From an uncultured Eubacteriales bacterium (GTDB taxonomy: Bacteria; Bacillota; Clostridia; Oscillospirales; Acutalibacteraceae), in NCBI GenBank assembly GCA_934486895.1, contig CAKSQZ010000006.1, positions 10,934 to 74,933 on the forward strand: a stretch of 64,000 nt of DNA, read 5' to 3'. Under the pieces are notes generated by a model. That model ran no database searches. It saw nothing but the letters and a program-made list of their open reading frames with translations, and had not been told where the DNA came from. This document shows positions 15,915 through 25,018 of this stretch, piece by piece; the stretch's first letter is position 1; every line of letters starts with the position of its first letter. Both the position numbers and the translations under genes were made by a program.

Positions 15915-16506
15915 TATTATTCTCCTTAATATATTGTTTCAGTTTTTCGGCGAAATCACGCATTGCATTGCCTCTGTGCGAGATATTGTCCTTTTGCTCG
16001 CTCGAAAGCTCGGAAAAGCTTTTATCCCCGACCATAAAAAGAGGATCGTAGCCGAAACCGTTTTCGCCTTTCGGCACATAGCCGATCATACCTTCGCATT
16101 CCCCGTGGGCTGTGAGTTCATCTCCGTTCGGGAAAACGCAGCAGATATTGCAGACAAAACGCGCTGTTCTTTTCTCGGGCGGAACATCAGAAAGCTCAAA
16201 AAGAAGCTTATCGTTGTTCGCCTTATCATCGTGATCTCCGCTGAATCTTGCGGAATAAACTCCGGGCGCGCCGGCGAGTGCATCGACGCACAGACCCGAA
16301 TCGTCCGCAATGGCAGGCAGACCCGACGCATTCATTGCGCTGAGCGCTTTAATGCGGGCGTTCTGCGCGAAAGTCTCGCCGTTCTCAACGGCTTCGGGCA
16401 GTTCGCCGAACTCGCGCTCGCTTATTACATCAACTCCGAGCGGCAAAAGTATTCTTTGCATCTCAGAAAGTTTTTTCGGATTTTTTGTTGCAAGGATAAA
16501 TTTCAT
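15904..16506 (-). CDS. rdgB: dITP/XTP pyrophosphatase (HAM1 family)
   Basis: Removes non-canonical purine nucleotides (dITP, XTP) from the pool by hydrolysing them to monophosphates. The 200-residue protein begins MKFILATKNPKKLSEM, with ADDSGLCVDAL near residue 67 and GYDPLF near residue 151, all family signatures. It is 2 nt after ftsY and overlaps yhbY by 11 nt. Confidence 0.95.
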   Translation of the reverse strand: MKFILATKNPKKLSEMQRILLPLGVDVISEREFGELPEAVENGETFAQNARIKALSAMNASGLPAIADDSGLCVDALAGAPGVYSARFSGDHDDKANNDKLLFELSDVPPEKRTARFVCNICCVFPNGDELTAHGECEGMIGYVPKGENGFGYDPLFMVGDKSFSELSSEQKDNISHRGNAMRDFAEKLKQYIKENNNDK

Positions 16507-16508
16507 TT

Positions 16509-17426
16509 TTATTTCTCCTCATCGGAAAGCATGGCTCTTGCAAATTCTTCGGGCAAAAAGTCCTGAAGATCATCTGCCTGTTCGCCGACTCCGATCAGCT
16601 TAACGGGCAAGCCGAGCTCATCATGGATAGCGAGCACTATTCCACCCTTTGCGGTACCGTCAAGCTTGGTGAGCACTATGCCCGTTATATCGGCGGCTTC
16701 CATGAAGCTTCTTGCCTGATTGACAGCGTTCTGACCTGTTGTGGCATCGAGAACAAGCAGCACTTCCATATCGCTCTCAGGCAGCTCTCTGCGGGCTACG
16801 CGGTTTATCTTCGCAAGCTCGTCCATGAGGTTTTTCTTATTGTGAAGTCTGCCTGCGGTATCAATGATAATGACATCGGAACCGCGGCTTTTTGCAGACG
16901 CTATGGTATCGTAAACCACTGCGGCAGGGTCTGCTCCCTCGCCGTGTTTCACAACGGGGACTCCGGCTCTGTCCGCCCAGATGCATAGCTGCTCGAAGGC
17001 CGCTGCACGGAAAGTATCCGCCGCGCCGAGTATCACCGACCTGCCTTCTTCTTTAAAGCGTTTTGCAAGCTTGCCGATAGTGGTCGTTTTGCCGACGCCG
17101 TTGACGCCGATCATGAGGATTATGGAAGGCTTTGTCGATATTTTGAGCGAGTTATCGACATCGAGAGTTTCGGTTATGACTTCTTCGAGCATTTTGCGGA
17201 TGGTTTCCGGATCGGTCACTCTTTCATGCTTGACGCGATCGCGCAGCTTTTCGCAGATACGCTGCGCTGTCGGCATACCTGCGTCTGCCAATATCAGCGT
17301 TTCCTCCAGCTCTTCAAAAAATTCATCGTCCACCTTGGTGAATGAAGCGAAAATATCGTTTACAGCACCTGAAAACGCATCGCGTGTTTTTTTAAGGCCG
17401 CTGCTTATTTTGCTGAATATTCCCAT
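16509..17426 (-). CDS. ftsY: Signal recognition particle receptor FtsY
   Basis: FtsY is the membrane-bound GTPase that receives SRP-ribosome complexes for co-translational membrane targeting. The 305-residue protein has a short N-terminal amphipathic region, then the NG domain with P-loop GVNGVGKTTTIGKL (about residues 105-118), DTAGR and TKLDGTAKGG. The acidic A domain found in some bacteria is absent. I start at the ATG at 17426, 7 nt after AAAGGGG. It lies 16 nt after smc. Confidence 0.96.
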   Translation of the reverse strand: MGIFSKISSGLKKTRDAFSGAVNDIFASFTKVDDEFFEELEETLILADAGMPTAQRICEKLRDRVKHERVTDPETIRKMLEEVITETLDVDNSLKISTKPSIILMIGVNGVGKTTTIGKLAKRFKEEGRSVILGAADTFRAAAFEQLCIWADRAGVPVVKHGEGADPAAVVYDTIASAKSRGSDVIIIDTAGRLHNKKNLMDELAKINRVARRELPESDMEVLLVLDATTGQNAVNQARSFMEAADITGIVLTKLDGTAKGGIVLAIHDELGLPVKLIGVGEQADDLQDFLPEEFARAMLSDEEK

Positions 17427-17442
17427 TATGCTGCCCCTTTCG

Positions 17443-20400
17443 TTATTTGGCTTTGCCCTCGAGTGTTTTTTCGATCTGAGACACATCGATAGAAAGCAGT
17501 TTTGAAACGCCTGCCTCCTGCATTGTGACACCGTAAAGCACATCGGCTTCTTCCATTGTGCCGCGGCGGTGTGTTATGACGATGAACTGCGTGTTGCCGC
17601 TCATTCGGCGCAGATACTTTGCAAATCTGTCGACATTGACATCGTCGAGTGCCGCCTCGACCTCATCGAGCAGGCAGAACGGCGGTGCGTTGACCTTCAT
17701 TATCGCAAAGTAGATCGAAACGGCGACAAGCGCCTTTTCACCGCCTGAGAGCTGCTCGAGAATGGATATGCTCTTTCCGGGCGGCTGAACATTTATATCA
17801 ATGTCCGAATTCAAAATATCTTCGGGGTCGCGCAGCTCAAGGCTCGCTGTGCCGCCGCCGAACATTTCTCTGAACACCTCTGCGAAATTGGACGAAATGA
17901 TGGCAAACTTCTCGCGGAACATCTCTTTCATCTGAGTTGTGAGCCCGTTTATAAGCTTTGAAAGCTGCTGCTTTGAGGTTTCGACATCGTCTATCTGCTC
18001 TTTCATGAACAGATATCTTTCATTTACCTCTTTGAATTCCTCGATTGCCGCGAGGTTAACTGTTCCGAGCGCGCGGATCTTTGCTCTGAGTGAATTAAGC
18101 TGAGATGCCGCGGCTTTTTCGTCCTCTATTTCGATACCTAGCTCTATCGCCTGATCGACCGACAATTCATATTCATCGAACAGCTTTGCGATAACATTAT
18201 CGTATTCGCGCTGAAGCGTTTCTTTTTTAGCGCTGAGCCTTGCAAGTTCGCTTGCGGCATACTCTTTCTGACCCGAAAGCTCTTTTTCTCTTGCGCGCAG
18301 AGCATAAGTCTTTTGTTCAAGCTCATCCCTGCGCTCTTCGAGATCGGCTATCTGACGGTCGGAATCTTCAAATTTGGCTGAAAAACCGCTGATAAGAATT
18401 TTATGCTGCTCGATCTTATGCGAGATCTCTTCGTTTTCGTTTTCGAGCGATCCGATCTGTGCTTTCAGTGATTCGACACGGGATACACGATCGGAGATAT
18501 TTAATTTGCACTGCTCAATAACGCTTCTTTGAACATCGATATTTTTCTCCGTCTCAAGAATTTTCATTCCGAGCTGCGAATGTGTCGCCGCAAGTTCATC
18601 GCGCCGGGCCTGCAATTCATCTCTGCCGCCCGAAAGCAGTTCGATCTCGCGCTCAAGCCGGCTTTTGAGCGTTTCGCTTTCCGATATTATCCGCAGAGCG
18701 TCGGACGCTTCGCTGTCGGTACTGCTGCCGCGTTTTTCAAAATCGGTTTTCAAATCGGACAGCTCTTTAATATTCCTCAAAGCCGCGTCCTTTTGTTCGC
18801 CGACAAGACGAAGCTCACTTTCCAGACGCGCTTTATCCTGCATTGCGATATTGATCTCGTCTTTTGCGGCGGTTATCTGCGCTTCAAATTTAAGCACCTC
18901 CGCTTCAAGCGATTTGAACTTTTCATTCTGCTCGTCATACTGCGACTTTGTCTGCCTTGCTTTTTCATGCAGACGCTCGATCTCAGCCGCTCTTCCGAGC
19001 AGACCCGCGCCTCTGACATGAGAACCGCCTGTGAGCGATCCGCCTGCGTTTACGACCTGACCGTCCAATGTGACTATTCTGAAATGATACGAGAATTTTC
19101 TCGCCATTGCAACGGCATAATCGATATCCTCGCAGATGACTGTTCTGCCCAGCAGCCAGCCGATTATATCGGTGTATTTTTTATCAAACTCAACAAGCTC
19201 GTCCGCTCTGCCGACATAGCCCGATTCGCCCGACGCATCCTCGCGCAGACGATTAGCCTTAACAGATGTGAGCGGCAGAAATGTCGCTCTGCCGGCTTTA
19301 TTGCGCTTTAGCATTTCCATCGCACGCTTTGCGCTGTTCTCGTCCTCAACGACGATGTTTTGCATTGCGGCTCCGAGCGCGGTTTCTATTGCGACCCCGT
19401 ATTTATCATCGACCTTGATAAGTCTGGAAACAAGTCCGTGGACACCGCGAAGTGTTCCGCGCTTTGCTTCATTTGTCACGGCTTTAACAGCACCCGAAAA
19501 GCCGTCCATATTCTTTTCAAGATCAGAGAGGATCTGAGCGCGGCGTTCATACTCACTTACTTTACCCTGAAGCTCCGAAAGACCCGAGCGCAGATCTTCA
19601 AGCTTTTTATTGCGTGAGCGGAGCATGAGCTCATTGCCGCTTGCGACATTTGAGCTTTCGGATATTTTTTCATCGACGCTTTTCATATCGTCTTTAAGCT
19701 GTGAAAGCTCGCTTTCGTATTCCGAAACGGCTGCGTTAAGCTTTTGGATGGTTTCGTCCGCTTCGAGCGAACGGGTACGAAGTTCATCGGCCGCTGTCTG
19801 AGCTTTTGCGAGCGCAACTCTGCTGTTTGAAATGTCGAGCGCAATTCTCGAAAGCTCGCGGTTTTTCTGCTCTATCTGCTCTGTTTTTCCACCGCTGTCG
19901 TCTGCCAAAAGGTTCATTTGCGACGATATTTCCGACTGCTGCTTAACAAGCTCCTCTTTGTTATCCGAAAGCAGGGCTATCTGCTGCTCACACTCGGCGA
20001 TACGCTCGGTCGTTTTATCATCGTCCTCCGCGGCGCGGTCAATATCGGCGGCGAGCATCTGCTTAGTTTGCAGGTTCATCTGAGCGGTGTTTTGCAAGAC
20101 CGCGATATCACCTTTTATGCGCGATGATTCTTCCTCAGCTTTTGTCTGTTCCCTGCGGATCTCATCTATCCTCGCGGTGATCTGCCGGCTGTCCTGCATA
20201 CTGATCTCAGAGCCCGCTTCTATATTCGCAAGCTCGTTTGTGATACCGTCATACTGCGATCTCGCAAGCGTTATCTTATAGTCCTGCTCGCGCAGCTGAG
20301 TTTTGGAATGCTCAACGGTGTTGAGCCAAAGACCGATCTCGAGCGATCGCTTTTGCTCGGAAAGGTCTAAAAATGCCTGCGCTTTTCTTGATTGCTCCTC

Positions 20401-21015
20401 GAGCGGGCCGACTCTTCCTTCGAGCTCGGCAAAAATGTCTCTCAGTCTCACAAGGTTTTCTTCGGCATGAGCAAGCTTGCGCTCTGCCTCCTGCTTGCGA
20501 TAACGATATTTTGAAATGCCTGCGGCTTCCTCAAAAATCTCTCTGCGGTCGTTGGATTTTGCGCCGACGATCTCATCGATCCTGCCCTGACCTATCATAG
20601 AATAGCCGTCGCGGCCGAGACCTGTATCCATGAAAAGCTCGTGGATATCTTTGAGTCTGACAGACGCACCGTTCAGCTTGTATTCGCTCTCGCCGGAACG
20701 ATAATATCTTCTTGTGACGGTTACTTCATCGTTATCGAAATTTAAGGTGCGGTCGGAATTATCAAGCGTCAGCGACACCTCGGCAAAGCCGAGCGGTCGG
20801 CGGCGGACGGTACCGTTAAAAATAACGTCCTCCATCTTCTGACCTCTCAGCGTTTTGCTGGACTGCTCGCCGAGTACCCAGCGGATCGAATCGGAAATAT
20901 TGCTCTTACCGTTGCCGTTTGGGCCGATAACAGCGGTTATATCCTTTTCAAATGTGAGTTTCGTCTTATCGGGAAACGACTTGAATCCCTGAATTTCGAC
21001 CGATTTTAATTTCAC
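17443..21015 (-). CDS. smc: Chromosome segregation ATPase SMC
   Basis: SMC dimers with ScpA and ScpB form the bacterial condensin that organises and separates chromosomes. The 1190-residue protein has Walker A GPNGNGKSN near residue 32, a long coiled coil, the hinge at about residues 510-670, a second coiled coil, then LSGGEKALVAVS and Walker B LLDEVEAALDD near the end. I start at the GTG at 21015 (KLKSVEIQGFKSF), one base after the upstream stop, with AAGGA about 9 nt ahead. Its partners scpA and scpB are at 49.7-51.0 kb on the other strand. Confidence 0.97.
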   Translation of the reverse strand: MKLKSVEIQGFKSFPDKTKLTFEKDITAVIGPNGNGKSNISDSIRWVLGEQSSKTLRGQKMEDVIFNGTVRRRPLGFAEVSLTLDNSDRTLNFDNDEVTVTRRYYRSGESEYKLNGASVRLKDIHELFMDTGLGRDGYSMIGQGRIDEIVGAKSNDRREIFEEAAGISKYRYRKQEAERKLAHAEENLVRLRDIFAELEGRVGPLEEQSRKAQAFLDLSEQKRSLEIGLWLNTVEHSKTQLREQDYKITLARSQYDGITNELANIEAGSEISMQDSRQITARIDEIRREQTKAEEESSRIKGDIAVLQNTAQMNLQTKQMLAADIDRAAEDDDKTTERIAECEQQIALLSDNKEELVKQQSEISSQMNLLADDSGGKTEQIEQKNRELSRIALDISNSRVALAKAQTAADELRTRSLEADETIQKLNAAVSEYESELSQLKDDMKSVDEKISESSNVASGNELMLRSRNKKLEDLRSGLSELQGKVSEYERRAQILSDLEKNMDGFSGAVKAVTNEAKRGTLRGVHGLVSRLIKVDDKYGVAIETALGAAMQNIVVEDENSAKRAMEMLKRNKAGRATFLPLTSVKANRLREDASGESGYVGRADELVEFDKKYTDIIGWLLGRTVICEDIDYAVAMARKFSYHFRIVTLDGQVVNAGGSLTGGSHVRGAGLLGRAAEIERLHEKARQTKSQYDEQNEKFKSLEAEVLKFEAQITAAKDEINIAMQDKARLESELRLVGEQKDAALRNIKELSDLKTDFEKRGSSTDSEASDALRIISESETLKSRLEREIELLSGGRDELQARRDELAATHSQLGMKILETEKNIDVQRSVIEQCKLNISDRVSRVESLKAQIGSLENENEEISHKIEQHKILISGFSAKFEDSDRQIADLEERRDELEQKTYALRAREKELSGQKEYAASELARLSAKKETLQREYDNVIAKLFDEYELSVDQAIELGIEIEDEKAAASQLNSLRAKIRALGTVNLAAIEEFKEVNERYLFMKEQIDDVETSKQQLSKLINGLTTQMKEMFREKFAIISSNFAEVFREMFGGGTASLELRDPEDILNSDIDINVQPPGKSISILEQLSGGEKALVAVSIYFAIMKVNAPPFCLLDEVEAALDDVNVDRFAKYLRRMSGNTQFIVITHRRGTMEEADVLYGVTMQEAGVSKLLSIDVSQIEKTLEGKAK

Positions 21016-21016
21016 C

Positions 21017-22009
21017 TTACTTTTTCCTTTCCTGAACTGAGATGCCGCCGAGATATTCGCATCCGACAACGCGGCAATCGTATCCTTTTTCTTTGAAATA
21101 GAGAATATTCTCTCTTTTCTGCCCGATGACTGTTGATATTTCCGCTTTCGGGCATTTTATATCATAGGCGCCTTTTGGCTTTTTCGATAGCTCTTCCGAC
21201 ACCCTTTCTCTCGCAATTCTCGAATAAACAAGCTGGGCAAGTGCCGGATGCCACGCGCCGCCGACTATCTGCGACTGCTGTGCCGTGTGCAGTCCGAATC
21301 TTATGACTTTAATACCGTTTGATAAGAATTTCGGAATCAGCACCGCGCCGATATCTACCGCCTCTTCGACCGACTGCGGGCGATACTCCCCTTTTTCCAT
21401 AAGGTGTGCAAGCTCGGTGTTTTTCAGCACGACTGCGGGGTAGATACGCACAGTCGCAGGCTTGAGCGCGATAAGCTTATCGGCAGTCGCGAGCGTTCTT
21501 TCATCTGTGTCGCAATAGAGCCCTGTCATCATCTGAAGTCCGAGTTCAAAGCCGTTCGACTTTATAAGCTCGCTTGCCTTCGCAACACATTCGGCGGTGT
21601 GTCCTCTGCGGTTCTTTTTGAGCACTTCATCGTCCATCGACTGCGCTCCGAGCTCTATCGCCGAAACACCGTAGCTTTTGAGAATGCTTAAGATCTCATC
21701 ATCGATAAAGTCGGGACGGGTCGAAATTCTGATACTGCCGGCGTCGCCGTTGTCGATATGCTGTTTTGCCGCGCTGAGCAGGCTTAGCATATAATCACGG
21801 TCGATCGCGGTGAAGCTGCCGCCGAAAAACGCTATCTGGCCGTCTTTCGGGTCATAGCGGCGGCTTGAAAGCGCTGTTTTCACAGCATTGTGCACATCAT
21901 TTTCATTCGGGACCGCCGACGACTGAGTTATACTGTTTTGGTCGCAAAAGGTGCATCTGCACGGGCAGCCGATATGCGGCACAAAAACGGATATATTCGA
22001 GTGGCTCAT
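21017..22009 (-). CDS. Radical SAM protein, Elp3-like
   Basis: A 330-residue radical SAM enzyme that would cleave S-adenosylmethionine with a 4Fe-4S cluster. The cluster motif is CPCRCTFC (CxxxCxxC spacing, residues 15-22), followed by FFGGSFTAI near residue 62 and the IELGAQSMDD block near 137, as in the Elp3-like group. The GNAT domain of true Elp3 is missing, so tRNA acetylation is not implied. It overlaps rnc by 4 nt and ends 1 nt before smc, a common setting in Clostridia. Its substrate is unknown. Confidence 0.88.
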   Translation of the reverse strand: MSHSNISVFVPHIGCPCRCTFCDQNSITQSSAVPNENDVHNAVKTALSSRRYDPKDGQIAFFGGSFTAIDRDYMLSLLSAAKQHIDNGDAGSIRISTRPDFIDDEILSILKSYGVSAIELGAQSMDDEVLKKNRRGHTAECVAKASELIKSNGFELGLQMMTGLYCDTDERTLATADKLIALKPATVRIYPAVVLKNTELAHLMEKGEYRPQSVEEAVDIGAVLIPKFLSNGIKVIRFGLHTAQQSQIVGGAWHPALAQLVYSRIARERVSEELSKKPKGAYDIKCPKAEISTVIGQKRENILYFKEKGYDCRVVGCEYLGGISVQERKK

Positions 22010-22683
22010 AGTCCCATGAGCTTGAGTGCTTCCGCCGCGGCGCTTTGTTCCGCCGCTTTTTTGGATTTGCCCGTGCCCGAAGCTATGACATTGGAATTGA
22101 GTCTGAGCTCGACCGTGAACTGCTTATCATGGTCGGGGCCGCTTTCGTCAACAAGGACATATTCCAGCCGCTCCTCCGGGTTTTTCTGAATGACCTCCTG
22201 GAGCTTTGTTTTATAATCACGAAAGGAGATCTTCTCTTTGTGGTTTAAATCCTCCTTGACAAAGCGAAGCACAAGGTCGCTTGCGGGTTTCATTCCGCCG
22301 TCGAGATAGACAGCGGCAAGAACCGCCTCGAAAGCGTCCGCCAGAATAGACGGGCGTTCGCCGCCTTTATGATTGCGCTCGCCTCTGCCGAGCAGCATAA
22401 AGCTGCCGATATCGAGCTGTTTCGCAAACTCATAAAGAGAAGCCTCGCACACAAGCGACGCACGCAGCTTTGTAAGCTCGCCCTCGGGAGTATTGTATCT
22501 TTTATAAATATGATCGGAAACTATTATGGAAAGCACACTGTCGCCTAAGAACTCAAGGCGTTCATTGCTGGGAGAACCGTCGTGCGACTCGTTTGCATAA
22601 GATGAATGTGTGAGCGCGGTTTTAAGCAACTGCTTATCCTTGAAAGTGTAGCCGAGATTTTCTTCAAGCCGAGCGGTATCCAT
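22006..22683 (-). CDS. rnc: Ribonuclease III
   Basis: RNase III cuts double-stranded RNA and processes rRNA precursors. The protein (225 residues from the ATG at 22683) has the catalytic signature NERLEFLGDSVLS near residue 40, the second acidic block ADAFEAVLAAVYLDGG near 115, and a C-terminal dsRNA-binding domain (about 153-220). Two ATGs overlap the plsX stop in ATGATG; either may be used. Immediately downstream is the radical SAM gene. Confidence 0.96.
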   Translation of the reverse strand: MDTARLEENLGYTFKDKQLLKTALTHSSYANESHDGSPSNERLEFLGDSVLSIIVSDHIYKRYNTPEGELTKLRASLVCEASLYEFAKQLDIGSFMLLGRGERNHKGGERPSILADAFEAVLAAVYLDGGMKPASDLVLRFVKEDLNHKEKISFRDYKTKLQEVIQKNPEERLEYVLVDESGPDHDKQFTVELRLNSNVIASGTGKSKKAAEQSAAAEALKLMGL

Positions 22684-23705
22684 CATTCTGCGCTCTCCTT
22701 TGCTTTTTCCTGTTTCATAGCGGCGACAAAATCGCCGATCTGTTCATTGATATCGTGGTTAGCACAGTTTTCCGCCTGAAGAACTGCGAACTTTATCGCC
22801 TTTGCGTTACTGCTGCCGTGCGCTTTGATGACCGGCTTGCGGACTCCGAGAAACGGCGCTCCGCCGTATTCCGTGTAGTCGAGCTGTTTTTTCAGCGAGC
22901 GAAGACCGGGGCGAAGAACAGCCGCGGCAAGCTTGGTGACGGTGCTTTTCATAAACACCTTTTTAAACATAGACATAAACGAGCTTGCAAGGCCTTCTGT
23001 GAGCTTAAGCACGATGTTGCCTGCAAAACCGTCCGCTACCAAAACATCGCAAGCGCCGCCAGGTACATCTCTCGCTTCGACATTGCCGATGAAGTTGAGC
23101 GATGATTCTTTAAGCTGTCTGTGCGCTTCGACAAGCGTTTCGCCGCCCTTTGTATCTTCGGCGCCGTTGTTGAGCAATCCCACTGTTGGATTTTCTATTC
23201 CCATTACATTCTGCATATAAGCCGAGCCGAGCGCACCGAACTGAACGAGCACTTCGGGACGGACATTGATATTTGCTCCGCTGTCGATAAGCAGATATGG
23301 TTTGCCTGTTGTGGGGATCATTGTGGCGATAGCGGCTCTTTTAATGCCCTTGATTCGCTTTACAATGAATGTCGCGCCCATGAGGACAGCACCTGTGCTT
23401 CCTGCGGAAACGATCGCGTCCGCCTCACCTGCGGCGACTGCTTTGAATGCAAGCGCCAGCCCTGTGTTGCCTTTTGAACCGAGCAGTTCTTTAGGCTCAT
23501 CGTGCATATCGAACCGCTCCGATGTGTGGACTGTTTTCATCTTTGAAATATCGATATTATTCTGCTCGGCGCAGGACTTTATCTTATCTTCATCACCGAA
23601 AAGGATTATCTCGATCTTATCGTTTGCCGCCATTGCCTGCGAGCAACCGTCGATAACCGAAAGCGGCGCATTATCTCCGCCGAAAGCGTCTACTGCTATT
23701 CTCAT
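22683..23705 (-). CDS. plsX: Phosphate acyltransferase PlsX
   Basis: PlsX makes acyl-phosphate from acyl-ACP at the membrane, the first step toward phosphatidic acid with PlsY. The 340-residue protein starts MRIAVDAFGGDNAP, with AIVSAGSTGAVLMG near residue 95 and DVLVADGFAGNIVLK near 222, all family marks. Length is normal. It overlaps trmFO by 4 nt and rnc by 1 to 4 nt. plsX-rnc-smc-ftsY is a common order in Bacillota; acpP, often between plsX and rnc, is missing here. Confidence 0.96.
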   Translation of the reverse strand: MRIAVDAFGGDNAPLSVIDGCSQAMAANDKIEIILFGDEDKIKSCAEQNNIDISKMKTVHTSERFDMHDEPKELLGSKGNTGLALAFKAVAAGEADAIVSAGSTGAVLMGATFIVKRIKGIKRAAIATMIPTTGKPYLLIDSGANINVRPEVLVQFGALGSAYMQNVMGIENPTVGLLNNGAEDTKGGETLVEAHRQLKESSLNFIGNVEARDVPGGACDVLVADGFAGNIVLKLTEGLASSFMSMFKKVFMKSTVTKLAAAVLRPGLRSLKKQLDYTEYGGAPFLGVRKPVIKAHGSSNAKAIKFAVLQAENCANHDINEQIGDFVAAMKQEKAKESAE

Positions 23706-25018
23706 ATTCCTATCCTACCTTTAACATATTCTCTGTATTTTTTCATTTCGGAAAGAGCGCCGTTTGCTATGAGCGTGTATCTTTCCTGTTTATTTTTAAT
23801 TCTCTGTTCGGGCTTCGGCAACAATCCGAAGTTTGCTCCCATAGGCTGAAAATCAACCACGGTCGGGTCGCTGATATATGCGCTGAGTGCGCCCATCATC
23901 GTTCCTATCGGAATGTCGTCGAGCGGTGTGCCGCTGAGCCGAGCAAACATACCGAGCGCCGCGACAATACCCGACATTGCGGATTCCATATACCCTTCAA
24001 CGCCTGTCATCTGACCTGCAAACGCAATGTTTTCATTCGATCTCATCGCAAAAAAGCTGTTCAGCAGTTTCGGGGAGCAGATGAATGTGTTGCGGTGCAT
24101 AACACCGTAGCGTGTGAACTCGGCGTTTTTAAGCGCGGGGATCATGGAAAACACCCGTTTTTGCTCGCCGAATTTAAGATTTGTCTGAAATCCGACAAGG
24201 TTGAACATAGTGCCGTCGGCGTTTTCGCGCCTTAGCTGAACCACAGCCCAGGGTCTGTGGCCTGTTCTCGGATCGCGCAGACCGACAGGCTTCATCGGGC
24301 CGAAACGGATAGTGTCCGCTCCGCGCTTCGCCATTATCTCGATAGGCATACAGCCTTCGTAAACCGTGGGCTTATCGAACTCGTGGAGCATTGCCGATTG
24401 TGCGTTGACAAGCGCTTCATAAAACGCTTCATACTCATCTTTGTTCATCGGGCAGTTGATATAATCGCCCTCGCCGCCCTCATAGCGCGACTGAGTAAAT
24501 GCGCTGTTCATATCTATACTGTCGGCAGTGACTATGGGCGCTGCGGCATCGTAAAACGAAAGTCTGCCGCCGCACAAAGCACCGATCTCATCGTACAGCT
24601 TGCCGTCGGTCAGAGGGCCGCTCGCGACTATCACGGGAGCATCGGTCGGGATCTGTGTGACCTCTTCGTGCCTTATCTCGATATTCGGATCATTTGATAT
24701 TTTATCGGTTATATACTGCGAAAATTTATCTCTGTCAACCGCGAGCGCGCCGCCTGCTTTGACCCGGCAGCTTTCCGCCGCTTCAAGACAGACAGAACCG
24801 AACAGCCGCATTTCCGCTTTTAAAAGTCCGCCCGCGCTCGATAGTCTGTCCGCCTTCAAGGAGTTGGAACAAACAAGCTCGGCAAATCCGTCTTTACTGT
24901 GAGCGGGTGAATGTTTTTTCGGCTTTTGCTCGAAAAGGATGACCTTTGCGCCGCATCTTGAGAGCAGACTTGCAGCTTCACAGCCTGCAAGACCTGCGCC
25001 TATTATTTTAATTGTCAT
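23702..25018 (-). CDS. trmFO: Folate-dependent tRNA (uracil-5)-methyltransferase TrmFO
   Basis: TrmFO makes ribothymidine at position 54 of tRNA using methylenetetrahydrofolate and FAD. The 438-residue protein has the FAD-binding start MTIKIIGAGLAGCEAA, then FAELVCSNSLKAD near residue 46 and GQMTGVEGYMESAMSGIVA near 335, as in the family. It overlaps topA by 11 nt and plsX by 4 nt. topA-trmFO adjacency is widespread in Bacillota. Confidence 0.96.
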   Translation of the reverse strand: MTIKIIGAGLAGCEAASLLSRCGAKVILFEQKPKKHSPAHSKDGFAELVCSNSLKADRLSSAGGLLKAEMRLFGSVCLEAAESCRVKAGGALAVDRDKFSQYITDKISNDPNIEIRHEEVTQIPTDAPVIVASGPLTDGKLYDEIGALCGGRLSFYDAAAPIVTADSIDMNSAFTQSRYEGGEGDYINCPMNKDEYEAFYEALVNAQSAMLHEFDKPTVYEGCMPIEIMAKRGADTIRFGPMKPVGLRDPRTGHRPWAVVQLRRENADGTMFNLVGFQTNLKFGEQKRVFSMIPALKNAEFTRYGVMHRNTFICSPKLLNSFFAMRSNENIAFAGQMTGVEGYMESAMSGIVAALGMFARLSGTPLDDIPIGTMMGALSAYISDPTVVDFQPMGANFGLLPKPEQRIKNKQERYTLIANGALSEMKKYREYVKGRIGI